A stretch of DNA of 64,000 nt from Siderastrea radians (taxonomy: Eukaryota > Cnidaria > Anthozoa > Scleractinia > Rhizangiidae): contig OZ024890.1 in NCBI GenBank assembly GCA_964017195.1, positions 20,980,701-21,044,700 on the forward strand, written 5' to 3'. Shown one piece after another: positions 61,428-64,000 of the stretch (position 1 is its first letter; each line of letters opens with the position of its first letter). The notes beneath the pieces were generated by a model, which was not told the DNA's origin, searched no databases, and was given only the letters and a program-made list of their open reading frames with translations. The position numbers and the translations under genes were made by a program.

Positions 61428-62164
61428 CATCCTTTATTTAAACACTATAAAAATTTCAAAGCAAAATGCTTGCGGGGTCGGGTAATATACAGCATATACA
61501 CCTAAATTGTGATTTGTTTGTTTGTTTGTTTGTTTGATATAAAACTGTCGTCAGTGACGGCACCCGGGGCCCAAGCTTTGGGTCAAATCAAGTAAAATCG
61601 TCACACTTTTGGTGATTTGTTTCCCTTTCAAGTATGTTCTGGGGCCCGTTTCCCCAAAATCCCGGTAACTTTTCGGACCCGAAGCTATATTTTAAAATCA
61701 AAATCTAAAGAACGTTGGCGTAGTTTTTAGCCTGCATATCAGTCCGACTTGTTTTATCAACTAAGAATTTTATTGCTTAGCTTCCAATTTGAATCTTTAA
61801 CGTCGTCTTTAATGCAAACATCGCGCGCGTAAAATAGCTTTCCAGGCCCGAAAAGTTATAGTCGGGACTTTCGACAAACAGGCCCCTGGTCCTGTATCGA
61901 TTATGATTGATGCAGTTTCCGAGTGTGGGGAAGGAAAAAAGGATCAGTGAGAAATGCCCCGCGTCTACCCCCTCCCTCCCCTCCCCCCTTCCTCTTTGCC
62001 GGTGTAGCTTAAGATTCATAGGCGTATTACAATGGGATCTATCCGGAGGTATTACAGTAAAAACACTTGTGGATATTGTATTACAGGTCATCAGCCACGT
62101 GAACGCGTCATATGCACCCACCAGTGGTTCAACTTCTAAAAAGACTGGACAAGCTGGATCAAAG
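39751..62164 (+). CDS. ATP9: ATP9A/ATP9B-type phospholipid-transporting P4-ATPase, 5' half (16 exons, continues past window)
   Basis: Catalytic subunit of a class 2 P4-ATPase (Neo1/ATP9 group), which lies in Golgi and endosomal membranes and moves lipids to the cytosolic leaflet; group members act without a CDC50 partner (family knowledge). Sixteen exons with GT/AG borders and consistent phases give 546 codons: a cytosolic N tail with acidic and Lys-rich parts and a Cys cluster ([14 protein letters not shown]); RTVVLG then RNQKYN; TM1-TM2 ([27 protein letters not shown]); the actuator-domain DGET motif; TM3-TM4 with the P4 signature IIPLSL; and the phosphorylation loop DKTGTLT with the catalytic Asp. 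Family members are about 1050-1150 residues, so nucleotide-binding domain and TM5-10 lie beyond 64000. Start: the first in-frame ATG (39751); the frame upstream opens only with GTG. ATP9B seems slightly nearer than ATP9A, but one invertebrate gene may correspond to both. The introns are loaded with mobile elements, and a GPCR lies in the last visible one. Confidence 0.95.
40486..40675. mobile_element. 190-bp MITE, Harbinger-like ends
   Basis: Terminal inverted repeats over 40 bp long: GGGTGTGTTCCTTTGGGATG at the left, CATCCCAAAGGAAAGCACCC at the right, with continued pairing into GATCAGGATCAGTGATCC. Flanks are TCA and TTA, which fit a 3-bp TNA target as in PIF/Harbinger elements if one base has since changed. 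Confidence 0.8.
41356..41413. repeat. (ATT)n microsatellite
   Basis: ATT units with a few ATA/GTT interruptions. Seen directly. Confidence 0.9.
41925..42385. mobile_element. Probable transposon-derived block with GGTTACC motifs
   Basis: Repeated occurrence of CTGGTTACC / GGTAACCAGG in both orientations near TCATATGA or CATGTGAA words. A 56-bp unit starting GTAACTGGGCTGAAATTTCC is duplicated in tandem at 42238 and 42294. This resembles the ends of small DNA transposons, but I could not define clean termini or a target duplication. Confidence 0.45.
43970..44510. mobile_element. TA-flanked inverted-repeat element
   Basis: CCGTGTGGCAC at the left and GTGCCACACGG at the right, flanked by TA on each side (43968-43969, 44511-44512), as for Tc1/mariner-type insertions. 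The interior is non-coding and rich in the word ATTTTTGCG in both orientations. About 541 bp, non-autonomous. Confidence 0.75.
45385..45448 (+). CDS. ATP9: ATP9-like exon 2 (64 nt)
   Basis: Found by requiring a 3n+1 exon between exons 1 and 3. A TTTTTACACAG acceptor precedes it and a GAG|GTATGT donor follows. With the AG carried from exon 1 it reads [20 protein letters not shown] then RE, matching the RTVWLG region that precedes the RNQKYN motif in this family. The family Trp is Val here. Confidence 0.85.
45802..45873 (+). CDS. ATP9: ATP9-like exon 3
   Basis: 72 nt, phase 0 at both ends: [20 protein letters not shown] then FVPL. RNQKYN is a strong ATP9/Neo1 family signature just before TM1. 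Acceptor TTTCTTTTCAG, donor GTAAGC. Confidence 0.95.
46194..46307 (+). CDS. ATP9: ATP9-like exon 4
   Basis: 114 nt, phase 0/0. Carries TM1 ([17 protein letters not shown]) and the start of TM2 (YLYTYWGPL). Acceptor CTTTGCAG, donor GTAAGC. Confidence 0.95.
47060..47068. repeat. Target-site duplication, left copy
   Basis: AACTGTACG, identical to 47738-47746. Confidence 0.85.
47069..47737. mobile_element. 669-bp element, TACC(T)TGCGAGCAG ends, 9-bp TSD
   Basis: Left end TACCTTGCGAGCAGTGGTTC; right end GAACCACTGCTAGCAGGGTA. Arms pair over about 45 bp through CCCGGCGAA and GAGAGGACGAGGAACCAC. Flanked by the exact 9-bp duplication AACTGTACG. No transposase in the interior. The same terminal word recurs at 35817 and 49558. 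Confidence 0.88.
47738..47746. repeat. Target-site duplication, right copy
   Basis: AACTGTACG, identical to 47060-47068. Confidence 0.85.
48001..48109 (+). CDS. ATP9: ATP9-like exon 5
   Basis: 109 nt. Rest of TM2 and entry to the actuator domain: [16 protein letters not shown], then [13 protein letters not shown], both close to the family pattern. Ends with one base of a Gly codon before GTACAG. Confidence 0.95.
48110..49223 (+). other. ATP9-like intron 5
   Basis: 1.1 kb containing a minus-strand tRNA-derived SINE near 48280-48470; otherwise nothing recognised. Confidence 0.7.
48280..48470 (-). mobile_element. tRNA-derived SINE
   Basis: On the minus strand the head (48410 down to 48338) reads GGCTTGATAGCTCAGTTGG ... 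GCACCAGTATCGCAGAGG ... GGGTTCAATTCC, i.e. D-arm/A box and T-arm/B box. It is followed by the tail CCTGAATTTTTTCAGG and TTTCTTCTTTTCAACTGC. Same family as the palindromic copy at 26756-27040. The outer limits are approximate because no clean target duplication was seen. Confidence 0.8.
49224..49282 (+). CDS. ATP9: ATP9-like exon 6
   Basis: 59 nt: (G)[19 protein letters not shown], the actuator-domain region that in the family reads SSNIQVGDLIIVEK. Acceptor TTTTGTTCAG, donor GTATGT. Confidence 0.95.
49549..49557. repeat. Target-site duplication, left copy
   Basis: CCTTTCCCC, matching 50756-50764. The surrounding repeat is rich in similar words, so this match is less decisive alone. Confidence 0.7.
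49558..50755. mobile_element. 1.2-kb element, TACCCTGCGAGCAG ends, 9-bp TSD
   Basis: Left end TACCCTGCGAGCAGAGGCCC; right end GGGCCTCTGCTCGCAGGGTA. The arms pair over about 80 bp, including CGATCTTCCTAGATAAGTCG. Flanked by CCTTTCCCC on both sides. No transposase; on its minus strand it carries a RecQ-helicase-like fragment (50340-50537). Same terminal word as 47069-47737 and 35817-35878. Confidence 0.88.
50340..50537 (-). pseudogene. RecQ-type helicase fragment in element
   Basis: A 65-codon stretch between stops with no ATG start (the first usable codon is GTG). It reads ...[18 protein letters not shown], then [19 protein letters not shown]. The pattern 'L...Q..AL..F..GKD.FV.LPTG.GKSLI' is the N-terminal motif-0/motif-I region of RecQ-family DNA helicases. 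The Gly of GKS is Ser here, and the frame stops right after motif I, so it is not functional. A further open stretch (49967-50293, same strand) was not recognised. Probably a captured gene piece, or a relic of the gene of an autonomous relative. Confidence 0.6.
50756..50764. repeat. Target-site duplication, right copy
   Basis: CCTTTCCCC, matching 49549-49557. Confidence 0.7.
51295..51346 (+). CDS. ATP9: ATP9-like exon 7
   Basis: 52 nt: [17 protein letters not shown] plus the first base of Gly. This is the family's (N)QR(V/I)P(A/S)DM(V/I)FLRTSEK segment. Acceptor TTTGATAG, donor GTAAGG. Confidence 0.95.
51347..52506 (+). other. ATP9-like intron 7
   Basis: 1.16 kb with the 716-bp inverted-repeat element at 51630-52345. 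Confidence 0.75.
51630..52345. mobile_element. 716-bp inverted-repeat element
   Basis: Left end GGTTACTCAGGACCTTCGC; right end GCGAAGGTTCAGAGTAACC. Pairing continues imperfectly for more than 150 bp, through GCGCCATTTTAAAGGAAAAC and TTGGAAAGGTTAATAAAA-type words. The interior is non-coding. No convincing target duplication was found, so the superfamily is open. Confidence 0.8.
52507..52601 (+). CDS. ATP9: ATP9-like exon 8 (actuator DGET)
   Basis: 95 nt: (G)[18 protein letters not shown] then [17 protein letters not shown] is the actuator-domain motif whose Glu promotes dephosphorylation in P4-ATPases. Acceptor CCTTTTTCAG, donor GTGAGT. Confidence 0.96.
52973..53053 (+). CDS. ATP9: ATP9-like exon 9
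   Basis: 81 nt, phase 0/0: [20 protein letters not shown] then FVGTFTR. Matches the YAE(K/E)P...DIH.F.GTFTRE region of ATP9. Acceptor CTCCTGTCAG, donor GTAAGT. Confidence 0.95.
53054..54352 (+). other. ATP9-like intron 9
   Basis: 1.3 kb, no recognised gene. A 166-codon frame (53824-54324) is Phe/Pro/Ser-rich, without a domain, and ends in the intron; not called. Confidence 0.65.
54353..54425 (+). CDS. ATP9: ATP9-like exon 10
   Basis: 73 nt: [20 protein letters not shown] then VIAS plus the first base of Gly. [10 protein letters not shown](V/I)(V/I)ASG is a family signature. Acceptor TCTGACAG, donor GTCTGT. Confidence 0.95.
54426..55611 (+). other. ATP9-like intron 10
   Basis: 1.2 kb with a TTAA-flanked MITE (54995-55377). 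Confidence 0.75.
54995..55377. mobile_element. 383-bp MITE with TTAA flanks
   Basis: AGGGGCAGTCTCATGG at the left and ATGAGACTGCCCCT at the right, with TTAA at 54991-54994 and 55378-55381. Non-coding. Termini resemble those of the 1853-2242 element (AGGGGCAT...), and the interior (CATCCTGGCCATCCC, 'aatactactggaccattatttttaggcttc') recurs in diverged form at about 61030-61140. Confidence 0.85.
55612..55688 (+). CDS. ATP9: ATP9-like exon 11
   Basis: 77 nt: (G)[19 protein letters not shown] then [24 protein letters not shown] is the stretch leading from the actuator domain to TM3. Acceptor TCTCGTGCAG. Confidence 0.96.
55689..56426 (+). other. ATP9-like intron 11
   Basis: 0.74 kb; a short degenerate piece of the dispersed ~115-bp repeat lies at about 56030-56130 (GGTGGTTCTAACTTTTGAGT, GTGACCATTCAAAT, CAGCAGTACTTTTACATGG). 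Otherwise nothing recognised. Confidence 0.65.
56427..56516 (+). CDS. ATP9: ATP9-like exon 12 (TM3)
   Basis: 90 nt, phase 0/0: [20 protein letters not shown] then [10 protein letters not shown]. Corresponds to GLLDLE(L/V)N.LTK and TM3. Acceptor TATTTCCTTAG, donor GTATTT. Confidence 0.93.
56559..58201. mobile_element. 1.64-kb fold-back element, Harbinger-like
   Basis: Ends GGCTATGTTTACACGG (left) and CTGTGTAAACATAGCC (right), flanked by TCA (56556-56558, 58202-58204). Inverted arms of roughly 670-700 bp (to about 57265 and from about 57523) are similar throughout, so the element is mostly one large hairpin with a ~200-bp unique spacer and a near-perfect 25-bp inner palindrome at 57471-57522. 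The arms are studded with GAACCGATCC / GGACCGGATC words near the ends. The 3-bp duplication and GGCTATGTTTACAC-type ends suggest PIF/Harbinger. The mirror-image frames on both strands are artefacts of the inverted arms. Confidence 0.88.
57471..57522. repeat. 25-bp inner palindrome
   Basis: GTCATGTCACGTACTAGAGA continuing to AGTTCTCT...GTGACATGAC, with a two-base centre. It lies at the inner border of the right arm of the fold-back element. Confidence 0.9.
58650..58720 (+). CDS. ATP9: ATP9-like exon 13 (TM4 start)
   Basis: 71 nt: [20 protein letters not shown] then IPL plus two bases of Ser. [16 protein letters not shown] is the TM4 entry of ATP9. Acceptor TTGGCTGTTAG, donor GTAAGT. Confidence 0.95.
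58721..59290 (+). other. ATP9-like intron 13
   Basis: 0.57 kb. The segment around 59120-59170, read on the complement, shares GGCTACGGATGGCAAGGATGG with the interior of the 1853-2242 MITE, so a remnant of that family lies here. Confidence 0.55.
59291..59456 (+). CDS. ATP9: ATP9-like exon 14 (phosphorylation site)
   Basis: 166 nt: (S)[19 protein letters not shown], then [19 protein letters not shown], then [24 protein letters not shown] carries the Asp that is phosphorylated in the catalytic cycle. Also TM4 end (P4-type IPLSLRV). Acceptor TTCTTTGTAG, donor GTACTG. Confidence 0.97.
59588..59656. repeat. Hairpin micro-element AAGGTCTCTCTTCTTCC
   Basis: CCAAGGTCTCTCTTCTTCC and GGAAGAAGAGAGACCTTG-type arms (one or two mismatches) around a ~30-bp loop, preceded by CAACCTCGTTCC, a word also present at 37976. 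Probably a solo palindromic MITE. Confidence 0.65.
59800..60271. mobile_element. 472-bp pogo/Tigger-like MITE
   Basis: CAGCGGAACCACGATATAACG at the left (first 20 bases considered) and CGTTATATCGTGGTTCCACTG at the right. CAGTGGAACC...ATAACGA-type ends are characteristic of pogo-group Tc1/mariner elements. TA precedes the left end; the right TA has been lost or overwritten by the neighbouring element. Interior repeats CGTTATA and TCGTTATATCG many times and codes for nothing. Confidence 0.75.
60271..60489. mobile_element. 219-bp MITE, GGGCCC ends
   Basis: GGGCCCTGTTGCATAAAG at the left and CTTTATGCAACTGGGCCC at the right, with pairing extending to AACTTAAGATTAAGT. Abuts the pogo-like element, sharing its last base. 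No target duplication visible. Confidence 0.75.
60490..60720 (+). mobile_element. tRNA-derived SINE (second family)
   Basis: GGGGCAGTGGTGAGAGCACT resembles a tRNA D-arm and A box; the T-arm/B box region is decayed (GACCTCGATTACCGGACTC). It is followed by a body with GCTCCGAGAGGTTTTTCACC and GGGTACTCCGGTTTTCCCC, a layout typical of tRNA-headed SINEs. Different from the family at 26.9 and 48.3 kb. Confidence 0.7.
60817..60902. repeat. (AATC)n microsatellite
   Basis: About 21 perfect AATC units, followed by degenerate AATG/AATA units to about 60955. Confidence 0.97.
61010..61145. mobile_element. Diverged remnant of TTAA-type MITE
   Basis: Shares order and wording with the interior of 54995-55377: 'catttcaatcctggccaccc', 'gactgaaccactatttttgggtcttc', 'gtgtcttattgg'. 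No terminal repeats preserved. Confidence 0.55.
61193..61249 (+). CDS. ATP9: ATP9-like exon 15
   Basis: 57 nt, phase 0/0: [19 protein letters not shown]. Matches FKRLHLGTV.(Y/F)G.D(S/T)M(D/E)E, at the start of the nucleotide-binding domain. Acceptor TCTCTTAAACAG, donor GTACGA. Confidence 0.95.
61250..62086 (+). other. ATP9-like intron 15
   Basis: 0.84 kb with a 76-bp (ATC)n tract; otherwise nothing recognised. Confidence 0.75.
61352..61427. repeat. (ATC)n microsatellite
   Basis: About 25 perfect ATC units. Seen directly. Confidence 0.97.
62087..62164 (+). CDS. ATP9: ATP9-like exon 16 (last visible)
   Basis: 78 nt, phase 0/0: [20 protein letters not shown] then GQAGSK. Aligns with the (I)QSHV...Y linker of ATP9 that precedes the conserved EAVKAI..CHNV segment, which is not in this window. 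Acceptor TTGTATTACAG, donor GTTTGT. Confidence 0.88.
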
Positions 62165-62448
62165 GTTTGTGTGACTGTAGTTGGGAGGAAATCAGTTGAG
62201 TGCACTTCTCAATCGGCCGAAAATGGCACGTATACTCCTGCTTCTATAGAAATATCTGAGAAAAAATGTAACGTAAAGGTGTGAGAAAATTACGAACTTG
62301 TCGAGTCGCTTTTGCGCAAGTGGCTCCAAAGCAGCTACATGAAATTCTCTTGCACGTTTTGAAAAAGAGGCTGACTGCAACTCGGAAATGGCCTTATCCT
62401 GTCGACAAGTAGAGCAGGAAGAATTAATTTTGCTACAAATTCCGAAGT

Positions 62449-63486
62449 TTATTGAATTGGAATTTCTTCGTTCCTTTCTTTGCCCCCATTTGGATCCACA
62501 ACATATTTCGCTTGGTGAAGTGAGAACTTGGGAAGTGCGATCCTACAAAGGCGTTCTGTAAACATCGTCTTGAATTCGGCTCTGAAATCCTTGTTCATGG
62601 CTGCGTATATTACTGGGTTTACGCACGAGGAAAGACCCACAGACACCGTATAAAACACATAAACCTCTCTTGGAAAAAAGAACTGCCCCTCGAAGACGCC
62701 AACGACATCTATAACCACAAATGGTGTCCAGCAAGCGACAAAACTCAGTAGAATCGTAAACAGGAGCTTCGCAAGTCTGACCTCATCAACCGCAAACTTG
62801 CTCGATCCAGTAGATAACCTCGTTTGTGCGAGTGTCCTGTTATGCTGTCTAACTGTACGAAAAACCTTGTAATAGCACACAGCAGTTACTCCAAAAGGAA
62901 TCACTGCAAAGCAAACAATAGTGGACACGGCGTAGTATATGTTAGTGTTGTCGAGATCAAAGAAGCATAGCGCTTTTCCTGGGTGAAACCTGAAGCGATT
63001 TCCAATGGCGAGATAGGGTATGGGAGACACTAACGCGAGGCTCCACGCCAAAACTATACTCACAACTGCCGTCTTTGTCTTGTAATATTTTAAATACTCT
63101 TGCACGCGCACAATTTTAAAGTATCGGTTCAGAGCTAATTGTGTAATATTCAGCAAAGATACTATTCCCAGCACCGTACCAACAAAGCCCTGATACTGGC
63201 AAAGGGCTCCCCCTAAAATCCAACCGTCTGCAACCAAATTAACGAATGTCAGCGGCATTCCGAGTAAAGCCATGAGCATATCCGCTAGGGCCAGCGAGGC
63301 AATGTAGTAGTTAGGAATCGTGCGTAGTTTACGGTTTCTCTTGATTGCTGAACAAACTAAAAGATTGCCAGTAAACGCCGTGAGTATGACCAATAAGCTG
63401 AACGAGCATTCGGTGATCTTAAGCGGTAGTCCTCGACTGGAGAGTTCCATAGCTAGGATCTCTTCCCTTGTGGAAGAATTCGTCAT
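62449..63486 (-). CDS. Rhodopsin-class GPCR, melatonin-receptor-like, intronless
   Basis: A 345-residue seven-transmembrane receptor in one exon, ATG at 63486, TAA at 62449. Seen: N-glycosylation site NSS near the N terminus; TM1 G40-N41; TM2 SLALADM (D69, 2.50); C96 (3.25) and C174 for the disulfide; NRY at 120-122 in place of DRY; TM6 ACWTPF (W253, P255); TM7 NPVIY (290-294); a short tail. NRY and the overall layout recall melatonin receptors, but those usually have NAxxY in TM7 whereas this has NPxxY, so the ligand is uncertain and opsin-like or orphan cnidarian clades remain possible. It acts at the plasma membrane. It lies wholly inside an intron of the ATP9-like gene on the other strand. 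An AATAAA overlaps the stop codon (62447-62452, minus strand), too close to be the normal poly(A) signal. Confidence 0.93.
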   Translation of the reverse strand: MTNSSTREEILAMELSSRGLPLKITECSFSLLVILTAFTGNLLVCSAIKRNRKLRTIPNYYIASLALADMLMALLGMPLTFVNLVADGWILGGALCQYQGFVGTVLGIVSLLNITQLALNRYFKIVRVQEYLKYYKTKTAVVSIVLAWSLALVSPIPYLAIGNRFRFHPGKALCFFDLDNTNIYYAVSTIVCFAVIPFGVTAVCYYKVFRTVRQHNRTLAQTRLSTGSSKFAVDEVRLAKLLFTILLSFVACWTPFVVIDVVGVFEGQFFFPREVYVFYTVSVGLSSCVNPVIYAAMNKDFRAEFKTMFTERLCRIALPKFSLHQAKYVVDPNGGKERNEEIPIQ

Positions 63487-63639
63487 GCTTTCTTTGATTC
63501 AGGCTCTGAGTGCAACCTCTCAGTTGTAAGAAGTAAGCAAGGGGTTTTCTTTCCTCTTTGTTATCTACATGCCTGTAGAAAAAAAAAAGTAAATGGATAG
63601 TCTCTGAGCCAAACCTTTAGCCATGCGATGTCAACCTAT

Positions 63640-64000
63640 ATTTTGAGTCTTTTCAGGAAATCCTGAACTTTGACCATTCAAACAAAAAGCCGTTTAGCAG
63701 TAATTTCCTGTGGAGCTGTTTAGTATGCTGTGCAAGGAAGTTTTACCTTTTGAGTCTCAGCTGTGGACGACCTTTCAAATGCAAGCTACTGGTCAGTATT
63801 TTCCCGCGGTGCTGTTTTTTTGTGCCTTTTAAGCCGATGGTTCTAGCTTTCCAGTCTGGATGGTCTTAAATCGCGAGCATTTCTTTCTAGTGAGCAGTGC
63901 TTAAATGTGGCGCTGGTTTGAGGTGGTTCTAACGTTTGCCGTTACTCTTTTGGTTGAAATTCTTAAGTGTGACCATTCACATGAAAACAAGGGGGTTAGT
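63640..64000 (+). repeat. Dispersed ~115-bp repeat, three degenerate units
   Basis: Readable units: 'tgaccattcaaacaaaaagc ... cagtaatttcctgtggagctgttt', 'cctttcaaatgcaagctactggtcagtattttcc ... gtgctgttttttt' and 'ggtggttctaacgtttgcc ... gtgtgaccattcacatgaaa'. Runs to the window edge. Confidence 0.7.

Larger units (their letters stand above)
62165..64000 (+). other. ATP9-like intron 16 (open at window edge)
   Basis: At least 1.8 kb. No next ATP9 exon was found before 64000. It contains a complete GPCR gene on the opposite strand and, at the right edge, copies of the dispersed repeat. Confidence 0.75.

Overview
The window reads as nuclear DNA of an anthozoan cnidarian, most likely a stony coral. 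Genes are sparse. Introns are long, AT-rich and full of small inverted-repeat DNA transposons, tRNA-derived SINEs and microsatellites. The gene content is typical of animals: two intronless rhodopsin-class GPCRs and a many-exon P4-ATPase. Assignment to a coral is inference from repeat style and gene families; no species marker was seen.

Layout. 1-33 kb is gene-poor, with inverted-repeat elements at 1.3-2.2, 3.7 and 17.2 kb, a 66/67-bp minisatellite at 12.9-13.45 kb, a 2.8-kb long-inverted-repeat element with a 10-bp target duplication (24637-27432) and a related 1.3-kb element (28759-30059). A degenerate ~115-bp repeat is scattered through the whole window and was the landing site of two of the elements. 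At 33572-34804 lies an intronless, amine-receptor-like GPCR on the plus strand. 34.8-39.7 kb is intergenic.

From 39751 to beyond the right edge runs one plus-strand gene, the orthologue of ATP9A/ATP9B (Neo1-type class 2 P4-ATPase). I could place 16 coding exons (39751-62164, 546 codons, all splice phases consistent), ending just after the phosphorylation-site exon; the C-terminal half lies outside the window. Most of its longer introns hold mobile DNA: elements with CCTGCG-type ends and 9-bp duplications (47069-47737, 49558-50755, the latter carrying a RecQ-helicase-like fragment), TTAA- and TA-type MITEs, a 1.6-kb fold-back Harbinger-like element (56559-58201), SINEs and long simple repeats. 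Inside its last visible intron, on the opposite strand, sits a second intronless GPCR (62449-63486), melatonin-receptor-like with NRY in place of DRY.

The most interesting material is the mobile DNA: several non-autonomous elements with 9-10 bp duplications, two of them with subterminal short-period tandem repeats and at least two with what look like captured host-gene pieces (a spliced 5' gene end at 25275-25459 and a RecQ piece at 50340-50537).
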